DNA from: Lepidurus packardi
Taxonomy: Eukaryota > Arthropoda > Branchiopoda > Notostraca > Triopsidae
Reading direction: 5' to 3'
Assembly: GCA_023053545.1 (NCBI GenBank)
Contig: JAKZAN010000004.1
Span: 5,022,001-5,086,000 of the forward strand
DNA length: 64,000 nucleotides
This document shows, in pieces, positions 1 to 13,200 of this stretch. Both the position numbers and the translations under genes were made by a program. Position 1 is the stretch's first letter. Each line of letters opens with the position of its first letter. The notes under the pieces are model-generated. The model had not been told where the DNA came from. It searched no databases and worked only from the letters and a program-made list of their open reading frames with translations.

Positions 1-2305
1 AGCCTTATTTTGTTAACAACGTGGTTTAATTTCTGTTCCAAAAGCCACACGTGTGCTGTGCGCAGCTATACCCTGTACCTCTTCTTGGTATGTCCTTTTT
101 ATTCGGACCGAGAAATTTCTGCTGTCAAAGCCCTGGGACTGCAAGCCCGATCTGATCGGTGGCCAGTACACTGCTTCCGTGAAAGTGGTGGGAGTGATTA
201 GCTCCGAGAATCCCATTAGCTGCCCAAAAGCCAGCAAAAGTAAAAATCGGCCTTCCATAAACTTTGTGTTTATTGTTCAAGCTGTCACGTAAATTAGGCG
301 CTGTGATTAGTGAATAATTGGCAGAACAAGATCCTTTTCAATCGGACAAGTACTTGACAGTCTGCAGTAGTGTCCCTCATGACCTCAAGGCCCGTGAGCC
401 ACACAGCAGCTTCAACTTCCAAAGCAGTTCCACACGGGATACCGAGAAAGGAAACTTTGCAGCTTGGGGTTAATGCAAAGGAACTGTACATTTGTTCATT
501 CTAGTTTCAAGTATTTTTGCTGAAAGTTTCCGTGAGTTAACGAGCAGCACGACGCCGTGGCAAACAGAAAGCGAAGTGACTGAGATCGGTGCTGATTTAC
601 TACATCTTCAAGCTTTGAATACAAAGCACCACTAAAGATAACCATTCTGCAGAACTTCGCGTTGAATACTGTACCTGCCAACGGGAATGACACTATTACG
701 AATGAATTAATTGCCAGGTTTATTTTTCACGTTCTAAAAAGAATCTCTAATCTCTAGACTCCATCTACGAAATTCTACACAGGTTTACAGATGGACGAAG
801 TCAAGGAGAGTGATCCAGACCAGCGAATTAAAAGACTACGAGGTTTTCTCGGGACGGAGGCAATGATCTCAACTCTTTCCGAACCACTGGCGTAAATTAA
901 CTTATTGCATTCCCGGAAGCGTAAGTAATAGGAAGCTCAAAAAAAAAAAGGGTACACCTTTTTATGACTTTTTACAACAATATTTACCAAACATTTCTAG
1001 ATTTTTCCGAACAGCTCAGAAGGTATTCAGGTAACTTTCCTCGATTGCTCAGCGTTTGGATTGTCTATTTAATATTTTTTTGTGAAGAAAAGTGTAAATA
1101 AGAAAAAGACAGGATATTAAACAAGCCGACAGCGTTTCCATATCCCGAGCCGTCCGAAAATTTGCCGTGAGTTTATACATTGGAGACAAAAATCTACCAT
1201 TACTACTGCACGCGGGATATTGGGTTCTATAGCTGTAGCAAGTTCGACACTATTTAACTGTTAAAGGATTGAAGAAGTCCCATGGACGGCAAGCTGGTTA
1301 GAGACTAAACGCCGAAGTTGCCGTTTAGGCCATCCCCAGAAGCATCGATCACGGACTTCGCAGCATCCCAGCCTTTCTTGGCGTCGTACATCTTTTCGCT
1401 GGGGAGAACGGGAGGGGGTTTGTGCTGCCGACGACGAAGAAAACTACTTAAAGTGGCTATTGCTGCTTCATTGACTTTCAAACGTTTACGATCTCGACGA
1501 AAAGAGTCCCTTTAGCTTTGCGTCAAGCTTTTTTTTTGCTTTGGGGATTTTCCAAGTTTTTTCCTCGTCAACCTTCCTTTAACTTTTTATTGCAATGAAG
1601 TGATTGCATTGCGTGCATGTCTTGATAACTGTACGGAGTTCCACTGGAAACCGTGACTCAGATGTTGGTCTGATTTGTATATCAGCGGCCTACGAGTCAT
1701 TATGAAAGCGAACTCGAGGACGAATAAGTAAACAACGTAAGCGAAACTCTACCAAAAATTCCCCACTGAGAAAGATCTGCCAAGTCTGTTTATTGGGCGA
1801 CTTTCAGGAAATCGAAAAATTCTCCGCACTATCTAACCTCCAGACATCGTACCTGTTGATCACTTAGACTGATGTGTAGCGTAACGAACCTTATTGTAAC
1901 CTTATTGCATTCTACTACGCCGGAGTTGCCAGCAGCTTGGAGTCCCAAAATCCCATTTTTTTTACCTGAACTCAGTGTCCCATATTCAAATAGGCAAGTG
2001 AAGGTCCATGAAAATCAAGGTTCATTGTTGCACGGCAACGTTGCGCACTCTTGCAAAGTTGCGTCCAGCAAAAGGACGCTTGCGAATCCGGCAGCCGCAC
2101 CTTGTTTTCGAATCATCCAACGTTGTTGGCCCCTTTGAGATTTACCGCGTAAATCACCCAACATCTTGTTAAAGATAAAAAGTGTTCGTCAAGTTGTACC
2201 CTTCTTCAAGTTGTTCCGCCAGCAAGTATCCCTGCGAACTGTCCGTTTCTGGTTGCCAAAGCGGTTTAATAACCTCCGAGTCTTTCGAGTTAACAAAGTG
2301 GAGAG

Positions 2306-2369
2306 CACAGTATAAAGGTTGACTTTATAAAGATTGCAGGTTTACAGGTTTGTAAACCTTTATACTGTG
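2306..2369. mobile_element. 64-bp palindromic MITE-like insert
   Basis: Perfect 15-bp inverted repeats (CACAGTATAAAGGTT at 2306-2320 and its reverse complement at 2355-2369) flank a 34-bp core. The insert is absent at the matching place in copy 2 (about 9930), so it probably arrived after the duplication, or was lost cleanly from copy 2. The right arm plus flank (2353-2370) recurs as an exact 18-mer at 48653-48670, which supports a dispersed family. Confidence 0.6.
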
Positions 2370-2428
2370 GTGGTGCGGACGAGCGATAGATGCACCGTGT
2401 CCAGAACGACGCCCATTACCTTGTTAAC

Positions 2429-3043
2429 ATGGTACCAGCTTCGCAAGGTTGGCCTGCTGGTCAATTTTGCTCGCAACAGGTAAAGAGTGACAATTCGCAA
2501 TTTTTGTATTTCTCTGCTAAGGTGAATTGTAAAACTATGCCTCTAAAAATTGTAAGTTCAGTAATATACAAATTTCGATCTTTCACTTTTGGTCCTTATG
2601 ACATTTTATTACATTTAAGTGACCTAATCTTCTCTACCTTGCAGTGAAAGAGATTTTTTTTTAAAATATGAATTCCCTAATATTTGTTTTAGTTCCGTAA
2701 AATGTCGATTAAATAATTAAATGTTCCAATTACTTTTCAGTTTTCGCCCAACCACGCGGATCATAATTTGGCGTGCAGATCGGGTAATTAAGCAATCTGT
2801 CTCATGGGATCGGAGGCACTGTCTACGCTGTTAGTGATGAAGTACTGTTTATCAGAGGCTTTACTTATGAAGGAAACGGACCAGGTAACAACATTCTATC
2901 AAAGATTTCTTTGAGTTATTTTTGTTATTCTGGTTGTTTAACTACTCATTTTGTTGCTTAGACGCATATTTCTGGGTGGGTAAGTCTACCCGTCCAACGT
3001 CTGCAGGAGTTCTCGCTCCGTATCCTTCGGATTTTAGCGGCAG
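2429..3043 (+). pseudogene. Skeletor 5' exons, pseudogene copy
   Basis: Three pieces match the first three coding exons of the intact gene: 2429-2479 (signal peptide exon), 2741-2884 and 2962-3043 (first half of DM13 domain 1). It is broken in several ways. The ATGGATGGTACC start of the intact gene is ATGGTACC here, a 4-bp loss that shifts the frame. In the second exon the correct frame has TAA at 2764-2766 and 2785-2787. The donor after the third exon reads GCAG|CACT instead of GCAG|GTAC, so the GT is lost. No later exons were duplicated. The DM13 codons after the second stop remain open and similar to the functional copy, which suggests fairly recent decay. Confidence 0.88.
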
Positions 3044-3075
3044 CACTAAAAGAAAGCTTTTTTTTACTCATGTTA

Positions 3076-6000
3076 CTCTATATTAATTGTTAATTATTAC
3101 AATATATTCGCAGGCAATTCACTAGTGAAATTATAGTACTGAAACAAATAATATCGCAAAAGACATTATTAAGTTATATATTTTAATATTACAATTTAGC
3201 TCTATTTTATACTTATTTAATGACATATAAAGTATCAGGTAAATTTTTTACACTAAGCCGTGGGCAGAATATATAAGTTTATGCAGTAGGATAACAGGGG
3301 TATCTTTCAGTGTAAAGGTTTTGGACCTTCGTTCTTGGTCTCAGGAGGTTCTGCGGGGCGAAAGAACATAGGAGGGATGGATTTACAGACTTACCAGAAA
3401 ATGGTTTGCAAAGAGAACAGAACGGCGAACTGCCGACCTTTCTCTCGGGTACTCCGGGGCTTTTGGACTGACCTACGACCTGACCGACATGTGCTAACCG
3501 TCGTTACCTTTTATGAACTACACTAGAAGGTTTGCGAATGTATCCTTTGATATTAAGGCCTTTTACCTGAATATACTCTTATGACTGAGAAAGTCTGTCC
3601 AAAACTTTTACATTGGAAGATAATATTGTTGTCATACTGTGTAAGCGTATATACTGCTTAAGGGGTCCTAGCTAATTTTGCTATGGGAAGCCCCTGAAAA
3701 AAACGGTTGCGTCTAGCACCCTAGAATTACTTCTTGCATCAAAATATATTTCTCTTTCTACATGCTCAAGGGATTTTACGCTGTCCCCAGAATTGTTTCA
3801 CAATTTATTTTAATTATACATTTGCAGTAGTTTTTCAAAGAAGCGGACTAATTGGATGTTGATTCATTGTTGTTAACCGCTTTTACAAAGCTTAGTGGTT
3901 ATTACTTCTCTACGCTACATTGCTAACCTAAGTAACTGGATCCAAGTTCCTAAGCAAGGCAACTAGACCAACGTAATTCATGCCGTGAGATTCTGAGACT
4001 CACGCGCTGCCTACTGCGCTATGAACGTTATTCAAAAGTTGTGACGTTGTGAGAGAGACGTTGGTTTCTTTGCAGCAAGATGGCATTGGGTGTAGCAAAC
4101 AGCACGAAAGTCCGTTACTTCTGAGCGCCATGGGAAAACAAAGGCTGAAGAAATCCCCTAAGGTTATTTAAGTAAAAAGATTATTTTTCATACTTTTATA
4201 CGCTAGCATTATTGTGGTCAATTGCAAGTCACCGTACGCATGTCCAATAACATTTGTTGAGGCATTAAATTTCACATATTGACCAAATTCTTCGTTTATT
4301 GTACATCAAGTTCGGGCGGTTTCTATGACAATATCACTACCTTGAGCCCTTTTCAAGTTTCGGTGAAGGCTTCCAACTATGTAGCTGGGCTTTTTAGCAA
4401 TCACATTATGATCGGCGTTGTTCAACTGGTATAAAGGCTGGATATCTCATTACCTCTGATGCTCGCTTGTTGGATCGATGACATATAGGAACGCCAGCCT
4501 AAACAAAGATGGGAAAAACAAAATCCTCCTCCCATCTCCCTTTCCCGTCTTTCCCGTCACGAGTTGACATGTCCCTGGAGGTTACCACAATATGATGCAT
4601 TAATACATCTCGATAATAGGTCATATAGCGGCACCTAGGGACTCGTTAAGGTTTAGTTGACACGAAAGGACACACCATAAAACTGCTTTTTTAACAGCAA
4701 TCCCCCTCTCCCCTCCCTAAACAACCGTTCACTAGCTGAGGTATCAGCACATACGTCTTTTGTTGTTTTTCGCTTATAGAGACACTTAATATTGATGTCA
4801 TTCTTATTGGGTGCTAATGCGGGGATGGGTCTGCTCACCACGTCACAGGACGTTTGAAGAACAATGGCTGAACGTTTAATAGCCCTTTACTGAGACTCGA
4901 CTAGCGTCTCTCCTTTCCCTCCGTTGTGCCTTTTCCCTTTAACTAATTGCTCGTTTTGCATGTGTCGGCCCGTCAGCCACCAGCAACTTCTTCAACCCCC
5001 TCTGTGCATCCCATCTTGTGCTTTTCCATTGTATTGTGGGACTGACGTCAGGCAATCAAGCTCCGATCAATGGGGGGAATAGACGGGGGTGGGATTTGGG
5101 TTCCGGGAGCAGTGAGGATCAGCATCCCTCTCCCTTTTTTCGTCGACTTCTTACGGTCTTTTCCACGATACCAATCTCGACGTCTTCTTCTTCGAAGGCA
5201 GATCACGGGACGGTACCGGAAATAGAGTTGGGGAAAGATGAGCTGCTGTACTGACCTCAGATGACTTACACCATGTCAGCTAATATTATTTCAGCCATTT
5301 TCCATCTTTTCTTTTTCTTGGAGACAGGGAGGGGTAGTGAGATATAAGGACTAAAAATTGAGAAACAGTCCACCCAAAAATGAAATAAAGAAAAAAAGTT
5401 AAAAAATCGCATTATGAAACTCGAGTCCATATGAATTGAAGGATGTCATTAAAAAAACAAACCGTCTCACTTCTATTCATTTGACAGGATTTCCAAGTTA
5501 TGTATGTGCGTGGGGGGAATTCCGACTTGTCTTTTAGTAAGAGAAGGAGAGATTGAAAGTTAAGGAAGCCTTTGCCACGTTTGATGGCCGTTTAATTAGT
5601 GTCGGCAATCAAGAGACGAGCGTCGTCTGTCACACAGGCGCCGCAGGGACATTAAGCCTTTGCTAAGCTTCCTTACCACCTGACACTCTCACTTGACAAT
5701 AACTGCAACTCCAAGCTGCATCACACAAACACACTCTCAACACTACCTCCGATATAAGGTCTCTATCCACGCCCCTCTCTTCCTCTTTCGGGCACTCAAA
5801 ATCGTATTACGTATAACATTTATATAAATTTTTTCTTAACTCCTTTAATATTCCTTTTCGTTTAGGTTCGAGGCATTGCCGCACATCTTGGATGTCTGCT
5901 TCTTGTACCGGCAGCAACCCAATAATTGGATTGAACTTTATTAGAGGGGCATGTGGTCGCTGGTTAATGTTGGTAAAACATCCGCAAACCAGAAATTGCT

Positions 6001-7385
6001 GCAGTTTGCAGTTGCTAGTAAAGATGGCTTATATCTTCATAGTTTCCCATTCTGCCGCAATATTTGGAGGTGTATAATGACCGACTCGAGCACATGTTGT
6101 ACAAGTGCTTACATGAGAATCTTTGTTAAGGTGGATATGGAGGGTTGAGTTTCCAGTTACTGAGACTAGTGAAGCGTCAAATCCTAATATAGAGAGGGGA
6201 AGATTTTAATCGGGTTTGGAAAGATATGGAGGTGAAAGGGAGGAAGATGGCTGGACAGTATTTGAAGGCAAGCACAGAACTTGATGGATGAAGGAATTTG
6301 ACAGGCTCGTGGAAAGGGAAGCAGGACCGTGACATGGCTTTTAGATAGAAAATGAACTCAAAAGTGAGCTTCATTTAGGAACGGGCTGGGCTGCCTTTTT
6401 CATTCGACAAGGGTAAGAGGGTGAAGGGAATCGAAAGTATATTAGATAATGTTATGGGTGTGTGTGGCACTAGGAATAAGACCCATTTTCCGGTGCCAAA
6501 GGCTCACGACTTCCACACATGCAGAAGGTTTGGCAATTTCGTCTCAAAAAGCTATCTGTTGGCGTTTTTGCCCGGCTTGGCCCAAGCCGAACACTGCGTC
6601 CCCGCCGATACTTCAATCCCCGCAGCATGGATTCCGCCAAGCCTTTTCTCGGGATCATGGCCGAAAAGCATGGACTATGTTTGGGGTGATGGAATATTGC
6701 TTTTTCTCCTTTTGAACTTCTATATGCAACTCTTGTCTCCCTATTGGCGTTGAAAAAGTGCCACGTTTCCTTATGCAAAGCAAGTAAGAGGCTTCAAAAC
6801 GTCTCGCGTTTGTTTTGTTTATTGTTTAAAATTTATATTTATTTGTAGTTTAGTTTTTGTTTACATTCACAAGCTTGAAATTGATTAGATGAATACGCCG
6901 TTTTCAAACAAATCTTTTGTAGTTAGTTCTCGGAAAGTTAACCTAATTTAGAATTAGCCATCAATTTCAGGAAGAGTTTTCAATGCTTTTATTGACAGTC
7001 ACCACCTACATGGACATGGAACATCAAAGAAAAATCTTGAAAATGGTAAATGATCTAGTACAGGTTTTCTCAAAATAAGATTTCATTCCGAAGTTAACAG
7101 TAACCAAAAGGCTTACTGAGACCCAGATTACGCTAGGATATAAGTGTCAAATATAAATACTTATACACTTTAACGAAATTATGAATGACATGAGCTTTGT
7201 TTCTATTTCTAAGTATTTAGAAGTGAATATTAATTAAATACTGATGACGTTTTTGCGTATCTCTCATGTTTAATTTCTTGAACAAAGGCTAAAAAATGAA
7301 AAATTCTGCAATTTACCTTGAAGATATTCATAACCGTTGCTGGAATTAAAAAAGAATTAATGGAATTTAACTGGAGGTTTGAATG
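3076..7385. other. Spacer between Skeletor copies; no gene recognised
   Basis: About 4.3 kb of mostly A/T-rich DNA with scattered pyrimidine-rich tracts (4520-4560, 5090-5170). The longest open frames (6421-6753 on +, 6470-6778 on -) overlap antisense, have no recognisable domain and no splice partners, and look like chance. A tRNA-Met-like remnant lies at 3970-4029 on the minus strand. Nothing else supportable was seen. Confidence 0.6.
3970..4029 (-). pseudogene. tRNA-Met-like pseudogene fragment
   Basis: On the minus strand the sequence runs AACGTTC, then a D-arm reading AGCGCAGTAGGCAGCGCG, then an anticodon arm TGAGT-CTCAGAA-TCTCA. This closely resembles an elongator tRNA-Met D-arm and anticodon arm, but the anticodon position reads CAG rather than CAT. 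The T-arm is truncated, with no GGTTCGA-type box B, so the fragment is unlikely to be transcribed. The first five acceptor bases AACGT can still pair with ACGTT near 3970. Confidence 0.45.
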
Positions 7386-10250
7386 AAGCTTTATTTTGTT
7401 AACAACGTGGTTGAATTTCTGTGCCAAAAGCCAGGTCACACATGTGCTATGCGCAGCTGTACCCTATACCTCATCTTGGTAGGGCCTTTTTATTCGGATC
7501 GAGGAAGTTCTGTTGTCAAAGCCCTGGGTCTTCTAGCCCGATCTGAGCGGTGGCCAGTACACTGGTTCCGTGAAAGTGGTGGGAGTGATTAGCTCCAAGA
7601 ACCCCATTAGCTACCCAAAAGCCAGCAAAAGTAAAAATCGGCCTTCAATGAACTTTACGTTTATTGTTTAAGCTGTCACGTTCAATTTAGCTGCTGCAAT
7701 TAGTGAATCATTGGCAGAACAAGATCCTTTTCAATCGGACAAGTCCTTGGCAGTTTGTAGTAGTTTCCCTCATAGCTTCCAGGGCCCATGATCCACACAG
7801 CAGCTTCAACTTCCAAAGCAGTTCCACATGGGATACCGAGAAGGGAAGTTTTGCAGTTCGGAAAGGAACTCTGCCGCAACAGCTTCCTTTCACTTGACTG
7901 CTCATTCTAGTTTAAAATATTTTGCTGAATGTTTCGCTGAGTTAACGAGCAATACGTCGCCGTGGTAAACAGAAAGCGAAGTGATTGAAGGAGATCGGTG
8001 CTGGTTTACTGCATCTTCAAGCTTTCTGTGCAAAGCACCAAAAATCCTGCACAGGTTTAAAGACGGACGAAGTCAACGCGAGCGAACAAGACCAGAGAAT
8101 TCTAAAAACTACGAGGTTTTCTCGGGACGGCGGCAAAGGACGTTACAAATCCCCGAAGCAAAACCTCAACCGTGTTGGATTTGCCAGCTTTTGTGCTCCC
8201 TTTCTGGGCCCATTTGGCGAGGACGACATCGATGAGGTGTGAAGTGGAGTGTGAAGACAAGCTTAAGAGCTGGCTCTAAGTCTTCCGATGAAAACGGATG
8301 ACGAGTTTGCCCGTGTCTCTCGACTGCCGTGCCTGACTTACTCCTGCACCCTCCCTCCCACCCCAGTATCTCACCCTTATATGCTGACAGTCTTTTATGG
8401 AATCTGGGAATCCGTTTGGGGGACCACGACTCAATAATCTCAACCCTTTTAGGGTCCGAACCGCTGGCCTAAATTACCTTATTGCATTCCCGGAAGCGAA
8501 GGTAAAAGGAAGCTCAAGAAAGAAAATGCCCAGCATTGTATGGCTTTTTACAACAATATTTACCAAACATTTCTAGATTTTTCCGAACAGCTCAGAAGGT
8601 ATTCCCTATGACAATCAATTGTACAATACAAGATTAGAACGTTTTAGGGGGGATTCAGGTAACTTTCCTCGATTGCTCAGCGTATGGATTGCCTATTTAA
8701 TATTTTTTTGTGAAAAAAGTATAAATAAGAAAAAGACAGGATATTAAACAAGCCGACAGCGTTTCCATTTCCCGAGCCGTCCGAAAACTTGCCGTGAGTT
8801 TATACATTGGAAACAAGAATCAACCTTTATTACTGCGCGCGGGATATTGGGTTCTATAGCTGTAGCAAGTTCGACACTATTCAACTGTTAAAGTGATTGA
8901 AGAAGTCCCATGGACGGCAAGCTGGTTAGAAACTAAACGCCGAAGTTGCCGTTTAGGCCACCCCAGAAGCATCGATCACGGACTTCACAGCATCCCAGCC
9001 TCTTCTTGGCGTCGTACATCTTTTCGTTGGGGAGAACGGGAGGGGGTTTGTGCTGCCGACGACGAAGAAAACTCCTTAAAGTGGCTATTGCTGCTTCATT
9101 GACTTTCAAACGTTTACGATCTCGACGAAAAGAGTCCCTTTAGCTTTGCGTCAAGCGTTCTTTTTGCTTTGGGGATTTTCCAAGTTTTTTCCTCGTCAAC
9201 CTTCCTTTAACTTTTTATTGCAATGAAGTGATTGCATTGTGTGTATGTGTCGATAATTGTACCCAGGAGTTCTACCGGAAACGGTGACTCAGATGTTGGT
9301 CTGATTTGTATATCAACAGCCTACGACTCATTATGAAAGCGAACTCGAGGACGAATGACTAAACAACGTAACGAAACTCTACCGAAAATTCCCCCCTGGG
9401 AAAGACCTCCCAAAGCTGTGCTTTGAAAAGATTCAAGAAAGGAAAGGGACCTTTTTCGAAAAACTCCCGGCACTGTCTAACCTCCAGGCGTCCTACCTGT
9501 TGTGCATTATAGAGTGGTGTATAGCGTAACTTTATTGCATTCTACTATACACGCTCACACGCCGGAGGTGCTCGGCACCTTTTTGGAGTCCCAAATCCAA
9601 GTTTCTTACCTGTACTGAGTGTCCCTATTCATATAAGCAAGTCAAGGTCCGCCAGCAACGGCAACGTAGCGCATTCTTGCGAAGTTGCGTCCAGCAAAGG
9701 GACCGTTTCGAATCTAGCAGCCGCACCTTTTTTTCGAATCATTCAGTGTTGTTGGGCCCTTTGAAATTAACCGCAAAAATCACCCAACAGTGCACATCTG
9801 TACGTGTTCGTCAAAAAAAGTGTTCGTCAAGTGTTCGCCAACGAGTATCTCAGCGAACTGTCAGCTTCTGGTCGCCAAAACGTGTTTAATTACTACTGGG
9901 GCTTCCGAGTTGCAAAAGTGGTTAGTGCACACGACAGACACACCCTGACCAGAGAGACACCCATTTCCTTGTTAACATGGATGGTACCGGCTTTGTAAGG
10001 TTGGCCTGCTGGTCAATTCTCCTCGTTACAGGTAAACAGTGATAATTCGATAGTTTTATGTCTCTGCTAAGGTTAAATATAAAACTAACAACTATGCCTC
10101 CAGAAATGTGAAGTTCCGAAAATATTAAAATTCGGATCTTTCAGTTTCGGTCCTTACGACATTTTGATTATATTTAAGTGACCTATTCCGGTCCAGATTT
10201 AGCGGGAAACTTTCTCTACCTTGCCGTGAAAGAGAAAGTTTTGTTTGTTT
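7386..10250 (+). repeat. Segmental duplication, copy 2, 5' part (intact Skeletor upstream region)
   Basis: This is the counterpart of 1-2680. It holds the upstream and putative promoter/5'-UTR region and first coding exon of the intact Skeletor gene. By eye, identity is uneven: about 98% over 9005-9240 against copy 1 (1379-1612), but much lower over 9400-9900 versus 1780-2290, where indels are common. It carries about 50 bp near 8600-8650 that copy 1 lacks. Confidence 0.88.
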
Positions 10251-13200
10251 GTAATATTATTTTGCAACTGAGTTGAGGTGTAACAGAAAGCTAGAACAAA
10301 GATCGGCTTTGAATATACTGTAGTTCGGCTGCCTGCGGGACGTGAGATTCCTAGTTAGCTCATGACTCGGGTTGGGAACTTTTGGGAGGCTTTCGCAAGA
10401 GCGTTGTTATTAGCAGGGTCTTCGTTAGTACAGTGTGTATAGATGGAACTTTTTACGGTTCTGGAAGACATGGTCTTATGAATTAACGTGCCTGCCGAAC
10501 ATTTCCGAAGGCCTTGACCAATTTTCCGTATAGAACTTGCGTGTGTTGTGTAAGGATTTTTTTAATTACCTTAGCCGGTTTAGGGAGGTTCTTAGCCAGT
10601 TTCTCTAAATAACAGTTTATAGTTCGATAATAGTATAGAACCAATTTGGTTTGGCGTCTTTTATTTTGCTATAGTCACTATACTTAACAGAAATTACCTA
10701 TCCCGTTAGATCGTGACGGTTCAATGCTCCAGATATCTGAGAAGTTTTTAGATTAGCTTCTCACAATTTTCGGGGAGCAAAAGAGCTTGGGAAGAGCACT
10801 TTGGCTGGTATATGTAGAGGGCAAAAAAAGTTTGTCTGCCATATAAGTTTATTGCGGTGGAATGGGGTTGTACTGCCATTGCCAGGTGCGTTTCTACATC
10901 CATCCCAGACCTCGCACGAAAAGCGTGGATTCCATTGCACGCCTGGTAAGAAGGACGCCATTCTTAAGGTTCCTTTACTCGTTTTTGAAAAAGCAGCGAG
11001 TTTGGTTCTAGAACGGCAGTTTTTCTTACCCTGACCCTAATGTTTTGCATTTAGCGCAATTGTCATTCAAATTCAGAAACGAATCCTTTTAAGTTGGGAA
11101 ATGAGTCCCACTGGATCTGCTTAAAAAATGGCAAACGTTCNNNNNNNNNNNNNNNNNNNNNNNNNNNNNNNNNNNNNNNNNNNNNNNNNNNNNNNNNNNN
11201 NNNNNNNNNNNNNNNNNNNNNNNNNNNNNNNNNNNNNNNNCAAACGTTCACTCTAGAAAAACAAAGCTTTCAATAATAGGAAGTCTTTAAGGTTAACGAG
11301 AGTAGAACTACATATTTAGATATTGAATCGCTAGGATTTTGTTCCCAAGAAATTCCCAGAAACTGGATTAAAAGGAACTTTAGAAAGTTTTGTGATATTC
11401 CGAGTTGTGTCTGGAAAGATAAATATGCTTTAATAATAATAGCACCATTCGTTGAAGGTTATAGTTGTCCTTGCATTTTAAAGATTGTATTTGGCAGAAA
11501 AATAGCTCAAGTTCCTTGAGGAGACAGGAAAATGGCTGTGGTCATTCGCTAGCTGTCGCCTGCCTGACTTGCATTTCTTATGAGAAACTGTTATCCTGCT
11601 TAATATTTGTCGCAACATGGGTTGCTGTGATTCAGTCGGCTAGATAATTGCATTATAATTTCTAATGAGTTGTAGAGTTGAATCTGGCCGACATCGGCCT
11701 GTCCTTGGCTGATTCTCTTGTATTTTGTTTTAATTTTCTCTTTCCTTTCCTTCTCCCCTAAACACGTAACAAAAGGCAACAGCTTTTACTTTTACTAATT
11801 GCAAAGGTCGCGGAGTGCAGGGAGCTTAGTGTTTGCACAAGCGATTCGCATTGCAAACGATTTATGTATTTATTTTATCTCTATTATGAGCCCCCAAACA
11901 ATGTTTGCGCCTTCTCTTCGCCTTCGGCCTGGGCGGTAAGGCTTCCAAAAATTGCTTAGCCACCATAGCATGGCAGCAGGGAAATACTCTTACGATAAGA
12001 AAAACATGCAGTTTTTACAAAAAATCTTAACAGTAGTGTAGGAGATACCAATTCAGAGGGCAGAGCAGTTTTATGTTCTTTATTTTTACCTTGACTAATT
12101 TGAAAACGGTCAAATTATTTTTAAACCAATAGGAAAAGCAAATTTGGAAACTGTCACTGCTAGCCGCCATTTTACTGTATTTTTTAAGAAAACGTTCGTA
12201 CGAATTGAGTACATGGTTAGAACGTTGCCCTGGTTGCCGCTTAATGCGCAGCGGCAATGCGCGTTCATTTAGACCCATGCAAAGCACTGCGCGCCACCTT
12301 GTGGTAGGTTGGGTATAATGAGCTAAGCTATCCGGGAGCCTTAACGCGGAAGCAATTGTTGACCTGAAAAGAGATGAGAAAGCAATTGTTGCCATCCCCC
12401 TTTCCTCACGTTTGGGGTTCGACGCTCGTAACATTTAACGCCAACGCAACTGTAGCTATCGTTAATTTGTAATTGACACGACAATCAAGTCGCTATCGTT
12501 GAGGTTCTGAGTGATTAGAAAGGTTTCTTTAATTAACAGTAGCCTTTTGGGTTCCTTCCAAAGGGTCGTTTGTATATACTTAAGGCTTTTGTTGGGTTTG
12601 CGGAAGTTGAGGTCACAGTCGTGCCTAGAAATAATATGGGCCACTTGGTTTCTCCGAGTTCCTCATTTATTTTTAAGGTCGTCTTGTTAAGAACTAATGG
12701 GTAGAAACAAACTGACTTGTTTTCGGCGACTGAATGCATTTCATGTAAAAAAGTCTATGAGGACGTGACTGTGTCGCGTATAGGTAAAGTATATGAAACA
12801 TTCTTTTCTCTGTTTAAAATCACTAAAAGATAAATAAATAAGCGGAATTTAGTCGTAAACGTGTTTTTGAATACAATAACCGACATTATACGACTATTTG
12901 ACGTGACATTTTCCAACCATTGTTTGCTTACGACTTGCGATCAAAGCACAATCCCGTGCATCCTGGGATTCATAGACAGATTCACACCACGACGCGCACG
13001 TATTCGCCTTAATCCGGAAAGCAACTTGCAGACACGTTTCCAAAACATCGAAAGAAAGCGCTTACTTAAGCATACTGACACAATTTCTACACAGTTTTTA
13101 ACTTTGTTCCAGATTTAAAGAATAAAACAACGAAAATGTATAAGAAACCCAAGTTTCTTTTATATCGCAATTTAAAGAAAACAAATTCTTGATTTTTCAT

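Larger units (their letters stand above)
1..3075 (+). repeat. Segmental duplication, copy 1 (Skeletor 5' region, decayed)
   Basis: This stretch aligns by eye, in the same orientation, to 7386-10250 and then to about 14255-14660. Matching landmarks include the AACAACGTGG start (14 versus 7400), the CCGACAGCG block (1125 versus 8752), the CGACGACGAAGAAAACT block (1430 versus 9058) and the Skeletor exons. It may begin upstream of the window, because similarity is already present at base 1. Similarity ends just after the third Skeletor coding exon, near 3075. Relative to copy 2 it lacks about 50 bp near 1030, lacks the 4 kb of intron found at 10250-14255, and carries an extra 64-bp palindromic insert at 2306-2369. 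Confidence 0.9.

Noticed and set aside
1318..1515. 65-codon open frame conserved in both duplicated copies (second at 8946-9143)
   Set aside because: Its apparent conservation follows from the recent duplication. The first 20 codons are frameshifted between copies, the residue composition is implausible, and there is no splice or start context.
12027..12434. 135-codon minus-strand open frame in Skeletor intron 1
   Set aside because: No transposon or cellular domain recognised, and no poly(A) or splice support.
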